Below, piece by piece: positions 55,405 through 64,000 of a DNA stretch of 64,000 nucleotides. The first letter of the stretch is position 1. Every line of letters begins with the position of its first letter. The notes beneath the pieces are model-generated. The model was not told the DNA's origin. It saw only the letters and a program-made list of their open reading frames with translations, and did not search any database. Location of the stretch: positions 13,702,315 to 13,766,314 of the forward strand of contig CM055094.1 of assembly GCA_029204225.1 (NCBI GenBank). The letters run 5' to 3'. This DNA is from Diphasiastrum complanatum. Lineage: Eukaryota; Streptophyta; Lycopodiopsida; Lycopodiales; Lycopodiaceae. Position numbers and translations under genes: made by a program.

Positions 55405-55875
55405 TGTCGTGGAAGCGCTTTTTTCTTTCTTGTTTTTTGTGTTCGTCCTTTATTTTGATTCACAAACAATTTTCTATCTTTGAATCTTCTTTTCGCGCAA
55501 AAGCTCTTACGGGATCCCAGACACTCGAGTATGCATCACAGAACATATTTTATTCTAGCAATCAAGAGACACAGCACAAGGCCAAGAGATACACGAAATA
55601 GAGCGACTATATTGTCAATTTGGTTTTGGAGCGAGATTGTCAGTGTCTCACTCGTTGGCGGATTGACTCTCTGCCCTTTCACTGTGTTCTGCTCGTTGGC
55701 ATACTTTCATGCATTGCTATGGTATTTTGCTTGCTTAATCTATTCGTTGTAGGAATTCGAGCCTCTTTGATGTAGGGAAACTTTGGCATGTTTTACCACA
55801 TTGTGAATATTGAGATTCGACCTTCGTGTCTTGTTTGTGCTTCGACAAAGTTGCAGGAGTTCACTATTTCTGACA
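55405..55875 (-). mobile_element. Family A LTR 2 (shared middle LTR), internally deleted
   Basis: TGTCGTGGAAGCG to TTTCTGACA, 471 bases. It matches the other family A LTRs from its low end to about 55745 and again in the last about 70 bases (CGACCTTCGTGTCTTG to end). The middle, about 330 bases, is replaced by 60-odd unmatched bases (TAGGAATTCGAGCCTCTTTG and following). It serves as 3' LTR for internal domain 1 and as 5' LTR for domain 2. Confidence 0.85.
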
Positions 55876-57374
55876 CTCCCTCTTGAACCTTGTAGCTTTG
55901 TTCGTTCAATCCAATTGTCTCTCTTTGCTTGGTAAAGAGTGGCTTGTCAAGCGGTTTCATCAGGAGATCTGCAATCATACTTTTTGATTTTATGAACTGG
56001 ACCTGGAGCTCTCTTTCGAGATCAAATCTCGAATGTAATGATACTTCAGAGGAATGTGCTTCATTTTTTAATGGAAGATAGGATCCTGGGACAGATAGAT
56101 GGCACTCTGGGAGTCCATCATCATCGTGCTTGGCTCCTCTTGTGGTATCCTGATTGCCTCCAATATCATTTGTAGCCACACTACCTCATTTTCCGCTTTT
56201 GAGGCTGCAACATACTCAGCCTCGCAAGAGGATTGAGCTACCAGGGTTTGCTTTTTGCATATCCAGCTGATTGTAGCTCCGCACGCTATTGTACATCCTC
56301 CAGTAATGGACTTGTTGTCATCTTTGCAGCTCGCCCAGTTCGCATCACTGTAGTGATGCAGCTCGAATCCTTTCTCTTCGTTTCTAGATCTGTAGGTTAA
56401 TCCAACATTCTGGGTACCCTTCAGATACTGTAGGATTTGTTTGTCCATTTTCCAATGTGCTAGACCAGGATTGGAACAGAATTGGCTCAATGTGTAAACA
56501 GAAAAGGCCAGATCGGGTATGATGCAAATTTTTAAGTACATCAGACTACCGATTAGGTTTTGGTAGGGTATACATGCCATCTTCTGTTCTTCCTCTTCTG
56601 TTTTTGGGCAATCCTATTTCGTGAGCTTGGCTCTAGCTATCATTGGTGTGGCTTTCTCTTCACAGTCCATCATGTAATACTGCTTCAGCACTTTTCTGGC
56701 ATATTCTGACTGACTCAAGTGAATTTTGCCATTTGTTTAATCTCCTCTTATCTCCAGTCCTAGGCATTTTGTTGCTTCTCCAAGATCTGTGATTTCATGT
56801 TTTCATAAATCTGACTCTTCGCGTCTTTGATCAACATTAAAGAATTTCCTATCATCATCAAATCATCCACAAAAATGGTCAGTATCACACCTATCATCAT
56901 CGAATCATCCACAAAAATGGTCAGTATCACAAAATCCTTTCCTACTCTTTTGATATAGACATTACAGTCTGGTTGAGTAGGATTGAAGTCTAGAGACTTT
57001 AGAAGACCATCAAGCTTTTTGTACCAGGCTCGTAATGCATGTTTTAGACCGTAGATGCATCTCTACAATCAATATACATATTGTCTATTTTCAGGGTCTT
57101 CATAGCCTTCAGGTTGCTTCATGAGAATTTCCTCCTCTAGATCTCTGTGGAGAAAGGTTGTTTTCATGTCAATCTGGTTCCCTCTGGAGGCTGCACCTCT
57201 GAGAGGTCGGCCACCGACGAGATGCCTTTGCCCTTCAGGAGTGTTTTAATTTTGAGTTTCCAGATTCTGTAATTTGCACCATCAAGACTGAAGCTACTCT
57301 TGTCTGGATTATCGTAGCCATATTGTGTTGTCTGAAAAAATCCTTGTTGAAAAATCAGTAGTGATAACCTGTCA
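55876..57374 (-). pseudogene. Family A internal domain 1 (gag stub fused to RT and RNase H)
   Basis: Read downward: gag stub (SSFSLDGANYRIWKLKIKTL, LSEVQPPEG, in the frame 57164-57418) joined directly to RT (NQIDMKTTFLHRDLEEE, near 57150), so the rest of gag, protease, integrase and the RT fingers are deleted. RT continues to the catalytic box, which is duplicated in tandem (see finding), then DLG-type thumb in broken frame. The connection and RNase H (open 56068-56580: FCSNPGLAHWKMDKQILQYL, YSDANWASCKDDNKSITGGC, SSCEAEYVAASKAENEVVWL) and its end (55793-56179) follow. A polypurine tract abuts the LTR at 55876. Confidence 0.85.
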
Positions 57375-57386
57375 GCTCTGATACCA
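57375..57386 (-). other. Primer binding site, family A 5' copy
   Basis: TGGTATCAGAGC on the minus strand, perfect 12-base match, adjoining the LTR start at 57387. Confidence 0.92.
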
Positions 57387-58156
57387 TGTCGCAGAAGGCC
57401 AGATCGTTTCGTGTTCATCTTCTCCTTCTCTCTTCGTGAACAATTTTCTTTTTTTTGAATTTTCTTTTCATGCAGAAGCTCTTACAGAATCCTAGACACT
57501 CGACTACGCATCACAAAATATATTTTATTCTAGCAATCAAGACACATAGCACAAGACAAAGAGATACACAAAAATAGAGCAACTATATTGTCAGTTTGGT
57601 TTTGGAGCGAGATCATTAGTGTCTCGCTTGTTGGTGGATTGACGCTCTGCTCTTATGTTGTGTTCTGCTCATTGGTAGACTTTCATTCACAACTATGGTG
57701 TCTTTACTTTCTTACTCTATTCGCTACATTTCTCTCTCTCTTACAGATCTTTGTATTCACATATATCTTAGTATGATTCAGAGAGGATTGTTTATATCTC
57801 CACTATGTGGATTTACAAGATAGCTAAATGTCGAATCAGATGACTAGTTAACGCTAATCAACTAGTTAGTTAGTCTCTGTCGTTCAGCTGGGCGTGAAGC
57901 CCGTTGAGCTGCCAGCTGGTACCACGAAAGATTTTTCTTCATTTGATTCGTAATCTCCCGTTTGCTTTCATTCTTTTCGTTTTTTTTCGTAGTTTTCGTT
58001 TTGCGTCTCTTTTTCGGTTTGTGATCCTGGAGGTGTGTTTTCAATTCGCGAATTGTTCGTGCTTCGAGTCAAAGACACGTTGACTGTCGCGAATTGTTCT
58101 CATTCAACCTTCGTGTCTTGTTCGTGCTTCAACAAAGGAGTTCACCATTTCTGACA
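57387..58156 (-). mobile_element. Family A LTR 3 (5' LTR of the array)
   Basis: TGTCGCAGAAGG to TTTCTGACA, 770 bases, TG...CA ended. Followed by the right copy of the target duplication (GATCT, 58157-58161). Shares all major blocks with LTR 1. Confidence 0.92.
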
Positions 58157-58161
58157 GATCT

Positions 58162-58260
58162 ACCTTAGGCTTCTTCTTAAACAAGGCTTCATATGGTGAT
58201 TTTCCAGCAAGTGCAATGTGAGATAATCTATTGCACGAATAGTTTGCACAATTAATTGGC
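58162..58260 (-). pseudogene. Ty1/copia integrase piece of copia C, upstream side of the family A insertion
   Basis: Read downward from 58260: NCANYSCN-type, LSHIALAGKSPYEALFKKKP, KVD, cut by the insertion. It continues at 51868 on the other side of the array. The high end is cut at 58260 by LTR D. Confidence 0.75.
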
Positions 58261-58527
58261 TTTATTTTTATTATTATCAGAGTTTTCTATAGCCAGTGTA
58301 ATCACACTCAACATTCAAACTGAAGTTATCACTTCAAGCCATTGTACTCACTGTTGATATTAATCAGAGTGCAATTTTTTGTCTCACTACTATATTGTTC
58401 ATTTGTGCACTTTGTATGAATGATTCATCTTGAATATTTCTGCTGCTAATTGTTGCGTTTCTGATCCTACACGCCTACGCTCAAAGCTTTGAACTTTCGC
58501 TACCAGTCATCCCCAAGTTTTATGACA
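58261..58527 (+). mobile_element. LTR of family D, copy 3, left-truncated
   Basis: About 267 bases matching 26908-27174, ending TATGACA immediately before a perfect primer site. The first about 65 bases of the LTR are missing where it meets copia C integrase. It is the only family D copy with its primer site still attached. Confidence 0.85.
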
Positions 58528-58539
58528 TGGTATCAGAGC
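58528..58539 (+). other. Primer binding site of family D element
   Basis: TGGTATCAGAGC, perfect 12-base match to the tRNA-iMet-complementary site, directly after LTR D copy 3. Confidence 0.92.
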
Positions 58540-58668
58540 AGGCATTTTAGTAATTTGCATTTCTACTGCGGATTATCAATCTTGTTTCTACCAAGACGTC
58601 TTTCTAGCAAACGCGCAGCCAACAATATTTTGACAATCGTTGTTTCTACCAACGATCTCGTTCAACCA

Positions 58669-59118
58669 AAATGGATCCATCATCTAGTTCATCTCTCATT
58701 GACAAACTCGATGGAGATAACTACCATCTCTGGAAATTCAATGAAGGTTGTACTTTTAGCCAAAGAACTGCATGGCACAGAGCTCAAACCAAAAGGTGAT
58801 GCAGCCAGCATTACCAAGTTGAGATTGAGAGATGGCAAAGCATTTGCCATGATCACCCTCAACATCAAGGATACTCAGATCAGCCACATACTTGCTGTTC
58901 AGACTGCTGAGGATGCATGGGACATCCTAGCAACCCTCTACGATATCAGGGATGTGATTTCCAAGCTACACTTGAGAAAGAAATTTTTCACCCTGAAAAT
59001 GCTTGACACAAAGAGTGTTTCGAGTCACCTCAACATTTCTAAAAATCCTATGGAGCAAATGACTACAACTGGCTCAATCATAGAAGATTCTAATGCTCCT
59101 ATTAACGAGTCTACATGA
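58669..59118 (+). pseudogene. Ty1/copia gag N-terminal part (family D element)
   Basis: The gag ATG at 58669 opens MDPSSSSSLIDKLDGDNYHL, WKF, then a frame change moves the reading into the long frame ending at 59118: MKVVLLAKELHGTELKP, AMITLNIKDTQISHILAVQT, AEDAWDILATLYDIRD, LHLRKKFFTLKMLDTKSVSS. It stops at 59118 after losing the gag pattern. There is no knuckle or pol: at 59219 a primer site and LTR of another family begin in the opposite orientation. Confidence 0.8.
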
Positions 59119-59218
59119 AGCCTGCAAAAATTTGGTCATGGCAATTTCGACCCAAGAGCACCTCACTCTGTTAAGAGTAATTTCGTTGCTCCTACAATGA
59201 TGAAAATCGTGTGATATG

Positions 59219-59230
59219 ATCTGATACCAC
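59219..59230 (-). other. Primer binding site attached to LTR F
   Basis: TGGTATCAGATC on the minus strand, 11 of 12 matches, separated by a few bases (CTAA) from an LTR that starts at 59235. Confidence 0.75.
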
Positions 59231-59234
59231 TAAT

Positions 59235-60179
59235 GAGAATGGGATTTCACAGTCGCAAAGCTTTCGTGAAAAAACCACGATCCTCTTGCACTTTGGATGG
59301 AGTTCAGATGTGATCGTTGGACGTTGCCAGCTAAATCACTCCTACAATCCTCCAGAATGTAGTTAGGCACTGCTGATCTACGTTTATAGAATTAATGCGG
59401 CATTTAACATAGTTTCAACCAAGGTGTGAAATTCAAATGAACAAGAAAACTCAGACATACGAATAACAGCAGACGCATTTGTATTCGAGATCAGACACAA
59501 CAAGAAGAATCATCTATATTGATCTTTCTCTGATTTCTTCAAGCACTGCATGCAAATCCATGCAGTGCGTTGGTATGGAAGAAACACGGTTCTCTCATGA
59601 GTAATCATCTTGCTTTACTAGCGGATAGTGGATCTCTATGGATCCTGATCACAGACTTCTATTGATCTATCTGTCAAGTATCATCTAGTAGGTATAGTCG
59701 CTCTATGTAGATCTAATATTAAAGTGGTTAAGCATCTACAACTAATCAGGGAATTACAAGAGTGGCAGATTAGCCATGACCTAAAGTGTATCTGCTGACG
59801 TCATGCCATCAGATCAAATATCTATACTTCTGGGTACTTTCGTGATCTTTGATGGTACTCTTTGGAGCGTGAGGGAAAAACGGGTTTCGCGACATTTTTT
59901 GTGTCGCATCATTGGTTTCATTTCCAGCGTTGGTTTTGTTTTGTTCGTCTGTCTTTCTCTCATACTGGATCGCAAAAGGTTCTCGTGCCAGACCGCAAAA
60001 GATTCTCGTTCATAAATCTTTTGTGTTCGCGAACTCTTCATCTTTATTTTCTTTGAATTTCGTGTTCGCAAAACTTTGTGTGTTTCGTGTCTCCTAACTT
60101 TCGTGTTCGCGAACATCTTTGTCAGGTTGAGGGCTGAAAGCTAGCAAGGCTTTGTAGTTAGAAACATTTTGTTTCTTCA
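59235..60179 (-). mobile_element. LTR F of a copia element
   Basis: TGAGAATGGGATTT to TTTCTTCA, 945 bases. At the low end a primer site adjoins it; at the high end a polypurine tract (TTTGAGAGGGAGC on the minus strand, 60180-60193) adjoins it. It therefore ends one element (pol at 60226-62058) and begins another whose body is lost. The region 59990-60115 is rich in TTCGTGTTCGCGAA-like strings. Confidence 0.75.
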
Positions 60180-60225
60180 GCTCCCTCTCAAAGCATGATA
60201 GCTTTACAATTCCGAGACTGCTCCT

Positions 60226-62058
60226 TCATCTCTCAAAGAGTCCTTTGTCCAGGGTTTTGGTGAAGATGTCAGCAACCATGTCTTTTGTTCCTATGAAGGT
60301 GGTCTGCATCATCTTCTTTTCAATTAGATTCCTGATCAAGTGATACTTGATCACAATGTGCTTTGTTCTAGAACGGAACATGAGATCTTTGGTCAGGTGT
60401 ATTGTAGAGGTGTTGTCTATCTGCAAGACCAGGGGCTCATTTCTTGTTTCGTCCAATTCGTCCAGGAACTGCCTTAGCCAAATTATCTCGTTGGCCATCT
60501 TTGCTACTGCTACATACTCTGCTTCGCAGAATGACTGGGCTACAACGGTCTGCTTCTTGTTGACCCAGAGAACTGTTGCTCTTGATGCGATGGTGCATCT
60601 TCTGAAATGCATTTACAATCATCCTTGAGGGATGCCCAGCTAGCACCACTGTAGGAAAGTATCCTGAAACCTGCATCACAACAATAACACAAGTCATAAT
60701 CCCTCGTCAATTGAAGATATTGCAAAATTCAATCTTCCAATGTGTCGAGCCTGGATTCGTACATAATTGGCTCATCCTAAATACTACATAAGCAATATCA
60801 GGGCCTATGTTGGCAGCAAGGTATATCAGTGATCCTATCAGCTTCTTGTAATGTGTGAACTACATATGTTCTCTCTCTTCCTCAATCTTTGGAGAATCAT
60901 CATTCGTCAGCACCATCTCTGCGAGCATTGGAGTGTTTGCTCCTTTGCAGTTTAGCATCCGAAGTCCTCTAGGATTGTCTGGGTGTATCTGTACTGGTGA
61001 AAGTATAACTTACCTCCCTTGTAGTACCTTTCAATTTGTAAGCCTAGGTAACACTTGGCTACTCCCAGATACGCTATCTCAAAATAGTTTGAAATGTCTG
61101 CCTTTACTTCAGCAACATATACATTGGAATCAGCCAATAGAGGCTTGAATCCTAATGATTTCAGGGTTTGATCTTTATTCTTGTACCATTGTCGGGCTGA
61201 TTGTTTTAGACCGTAGATGCTTATATGCATTCTGCATGCATAGTCAGGAAGTGAATTCGATGTATCATGGGGGTTGATCCATATAGACCTCTTCGTCTTC
61301 TCATCCACAATGTGGATCCTGAGGTCACAAGTTGCTGCATATGCAAATAACAGACATAGGGACAAATGTTTGATGATAGGAGAGAAGGTTTTAGAGTAGT
61401 CAATACCGTATCTCTAAGAAAAATCTTTTGCTACAAGTCTTGTCTTGTATTTCGTCACATTCCCATCTGGTCCGTCTTTGAGCTTGAAAACCCATTTGCA
61501 TTTGACAGTCTTGCGCTTATGTGGCTCCAGTGTCCATACCTGGTTCTTCTTTATGGACTCCATCTCTTTGTTCATGCATTGGATCCATCTGTCCTTTTTC
61601 GGACTCTCAATTGCCTCCTCAAAAGTCTGTTGTTCGCCACTGAATCCGCAGAACTCTTCTGATGTGGAAGATGAACTACCTAACACATATCTTGTTGGTG
61701 CTCTTTGTGGTCTTGTCGACCTTCTAGGAGATCCTCTTGGAATAGCTATGCCTTTGTCTTTGTCTGCTCTGCTCGGTCCCGAACCATCTTGGTTTACAGG
61801 AACTGCGGCAGCAGGTTGCCTCTCGAATCTTTCTTCATCAGATTCGTCACTCGAATAGGAGGCAACTCAAAAATCTTCGTTTTCGTGTTTGTCCTCTGCT
61901 CCCTCTGTTGTTGGCGGTAGGTCATAGTACTGTCTCTCCAGAACTTCGTAGTTGACAAGGTCGTCGTAGCTGACAGGATTGTCATTGGCCATTGTCCTAC
62001 TCTCATCGAATCTGACATCTCTCACTATTAATAATATATCTTCACATCTTGTTTGCAT
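60226..62058 (-). pseudogene. Ty1/copia integrase tail, RT and RNase H (family F), catalytic box deleted
   Basis: Read downward from 62058: integrase tail/linker (RDVRFDESRTMANDNPVSYD), then EEFCGFSGEQQTFEEAIESP, MNKEMESIKKNQVWTLEPHK, CKWVFKLKDGPDGNVTKYKT (61414-61686), then 60952-61365: FAYAATCDLRIHIVDEKTKR, ISIYGLKQSARQWYKNKDQT. SNVYVAEVKADI joins directly to SNYFEIAYLGVAKCYLGLQI, so the catalytic VDD segment, about 25-30 codons, is missing. The RNase H end is open at 60226-60612: WVNKKQTVVAQSFCEAEYVA, VLQIDNTSTIHLTKDLMF, MVADIFTKTLDKGLFER. Frames change repeatedly. Confidence 0.85.
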
Positions 62059-62590
62059 GGAATTCCAAGCCAGAGGCCTCTACAAAGGAAGCTATTTCTA
62101 GATTAGAGGATGTGTTGTCCAAAGCAGGCTTACATAAAGGCCACGTTAAAATAAAAAAAGATGACAAGTTATCAAGTAAAACAGGAAATATTCCATGCAA
62201 GCCGAGCATTGGAGGATCTAAAGCTCGAAGATTTTTATCAAATTATTCTGGCAAACAATCTAAGGTCCAATACACGGTTTGGAAAGAAATTATTGCAGCA
62301 TAGAATAGAGATCTTACAATCAGCTTGTGTCCATAGTCTAATAATGGAATGCAATTTTTCTATAATGATAAAAAGACATTGGCATGTATTTGCTGATAGT
62401 GAATCTCAATGTTTTTCCATAAGTTGGATTGTTTTGCCAATATCTCTGTATTTGATCTCGAGCTCATGTCTTTTACGTACATGCATAAAACTAATACAAA
62501 GCTAGTTAGAATTAGTACAGAGTTTGTATTAAAAAGTTTTAATTGAAACTATTCATAAAAGATCGAGTGTTTACAGTTACTTACGAGTTT
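62059..62590. other. No gene assigned; open + strand frames of unknown kind
   Basis: Two overlapping + strand frames (62049-62303 and 62161-62505) are open for 84 and 114 codons and look protein-like (EASTKEAISRLEDVLSKAGL; LEDLKLEDFYQIILANNLRS), but no family was recognised and both are broken by context. They may be a fragment of a second host gene or chance. The minus strand shows no continuation of the exon-like segment at 62591. Confidence 0.3.
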
Positions 62591-63360
62591 ACCATTGAAA
62601 ATGAATCTGAAGTCTGAAAGTACATCATCTTGTAGGAGCAATAATTCCCACCAGATGTAGTTTAGACTCCAATCTTCTTCCACCTCAACACATGTCAAAA
62701 CGGCATCATTGTATATAATTTCAATATTTTCGTTTTGAATGTCCACTAGCTTCCAAGTCTTGATCGAGTGGCACCCATTTACCTTTATTTTTTTTTCCGT
62801 CTTTGATAATGGAAGCATAAGCTCAACATTTGTTTTTCGATTTGATAAGGGAGGCACATGGAAGACATTTTAATTCTACATTCTATTTCTCCATCTGATC
62901 TTTTGTCCCAGCCTTCATCCATAAGTTCAGATAATAAACTATCTGATAAATTTTTGCATAACATCGTTGGGGTTTTGTGTACATTGACACTTGAAAAGAA
63001 ATCCACATTCAAGAAAATAAACCAACTCAATCTGACTGTTTTTGATCCTGTGCTCATTTCTAATGAATTTTTTACATCATTATATATCTTACAACAAAAT
63101 GATTATGAAATTGTAGCATCTGGTGCAATCCATTCATCACTTTCAAAACTAGGTAATGGAACTGGTATTATTTGTCCAAAATATTTATTTGTACTAGGAA
63201 TGTACATTGATTCACAAAAAAAGATTCCACTATCAGCTAGATCTTTTGCAGTTCTACCTCGATATTGCAGCTGTCCAATATCAGTGTGAATAACATCTAA
63301 CACACCTGCTAAAGATCCACTCGACTCCCATTCATTTATGTTGGATGGATATAAATCTGC
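62591..63360 (-). pseudogene. Exon-like segment of a non-transposon gene, function unknown
   Basis: On the minus strand a pyrimidine-rich acceptor (TTTTTCTCTTGCAG) ends at about 63361 and a consensus donor (GTAAGT) lies at about 62585-62590. Between them about 770 bases read almost continuously: LYPSNINEWESSGSLAGVLD, YRGRTAKDLADSGIFFCESM, IIPVPLPSFESDEWIAPDAT, one stop (TAA), then SKTVRLSWFIFLNVDFFSSV, LLSELMDEGWDKRSDGEIEC, a one-base frame change at a run of A near 62870, then PLSNRKTNVELMLPLSKTEK, WKLVDIQNENIEIIYNDAVL, LNYIWWELLLLQDDVLSDFR. It has no retroelement motif. I cannot name the protein. The stop and the frame change make it a pseudo-exon or a captured gene fragment. Confidence 0.5.
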
Positions 63361-63617
63361 AAGAGAAAAATGATCAGATTGGCAAGTATACTATTAGATA
63401 TTTATGAATGACAAAAATCAAAGTATCAAAAATATCAATACTCATAGTTGCTTTTTTTGTGATCCTGACGGTTGAATCCTTGCACATTTATATCTAAATG
63501 CATATATACATGTTGGACTAGAATTTCAGAAATAGATTTTCCTCCAGATGATGTTCTGAAATCCAAAATTCTGGCCTTCCAATAAGATCAAAATGATATT
63601 TTTGATTTTTTCCTTTT

Positions 63618-63761
63618 TCAAAATGCTCCTCTTGATGATGGATGCATCAAAACCCAAGAGTTTTTTGAATATTTTCTTGGCACCCATAATCCATTATCAT
63701 CTATCTCGTTGAATAGAAGCACAGAGTCGATTGAGGAGCACGGCTTCCTTGATGGCGCCAT
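63618..63761 (-). other. Possible first exon of the same host gene remnant
   Basis: An ATG at 63761-63759 (minus) opens MAPSRKPCSSIDSVLLFNEI, DDNGLWVPRKYSKNS and runs 47 codons to a stop near 63618. It lies upstream, in the same orientation, of the exon-like segment at 62591-63360. No donor site could be fixed, so linkage is speculative. From 63762 to 64000 nothing is recognised. Confidence 0.25.
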
Positions 63762-64000
63762 TCGTAATTTGCATGCAAAAATCTGAAACAATGAACTATG
63801 AATCTAAAAATTTGCGTAGACAAAAAGCCATGAATCTGAAAAAAAGTGTTAGCAAAAATTTGAAACACTGATCTATTTGGCGCCACAAATTATCTCTGGT
63901 TATCTCTATTAATTATGGTTTGACAATGCATATACATTACTGGTATATCGATTTTCTCATCTCAACCATCTGTCATATTCATTTTTTATATTTTTGGGTC

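Noticed and set aside
58489-58668. First 60 codons of the + frame 58489-59118
   Set aside because: They cover LTR end, primer site and leader; gag begins at 58669.
59803-60116. Four overlapping frames within LTR F
   Set aside because: They lie in LTR sequence with TTCGTGTTCGCG repeats; no protein support.

Overview
This is repeat-dense plant nuclear DNA. Almost everything recognisable is a decayed LTR retrotransposon of the Ty1/copia or Ty3/gypsy superfamily, plus one hAT DNA-transposon scrap. No rRNA, tRNA, CRISPR, operon-like or organellar segment was seen. Plant origin is inferred from the copia UBN2-type gag, tRNA-iMet primer sites (TGGTATCAGAGC), a plant-type hAT DUF659 relative and deeply nested LTR elements with large intergenic spacing. 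A large-genome seed plant (gymnosperm-like) would fit, but species cannot be read from the window.

Layout. 1-7.6 kb: a + strand Ty3/gypsy element (gag, protease, RT-RNase H, integrase) between two leader/LTR-like regions, each with a TATA box and an array of a CTCGCAGA motif in both orientations. 7.6-8.6 kb: an intact 317-codon ORF that is not gag or pol. 8.7-11.2 kb: a copia element whose middle 2 kb is inverted. 11.9-13.6 kb: truncated minus-strand copia (family A). 14.3-17 kb: hAT, copia and gypsy scraps. 18-21.1 kb: minus-strand reading frames related to the 7.6 kb ORF. 21.3-26.5 kb: two inverted copies of one LTR enclosing a copia RT scrap, a gypsy integrase end and a third relative of the 7.6 kb ORF. 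26.7-32.6 kb: copia B with deletions, two copies of LTR D and a 78-bp satellite. 32.6-36.5 kb: T-rich, very old sequence with an RT remnant. 37-41.9 kb: minus-strand gypsy interrupted by a family A solo LTR. 41.9-48.2 kb: copia fragment, a long (CT)n tract and minus-strand copia E with 5' LTR and PBS. 48.2-51.9 kb: gypsy scrap, LTR-like segment, gag scrap and minus-strand copia C with a nearly intact RT-RNase H. 51.9-58.2 kb: family A element with LTR-internal-LTR-internal-LTR structure, inserted into the copia C integrase and flanked by the duplication GATCT. 58.3-62.1 kb: LTR D with PBS and gag, then another LTR and a minus-strand copia RT. 62.6-63.8 kb: an exon-like, non-transposon coding remnant on the minus strand.

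The genes do not form a working pathway. They are layers of insertion: family A into copia C, a family A solo LTR into gypsy, and LTR D into copia remnants. Deletion, inversion, frameshift and unequal recombination followed. The parts least explained by known element types are the three non-gag/pol ORFs, the bidirectional CTCGCAG motif arrays and the exon-like segment near the right end.
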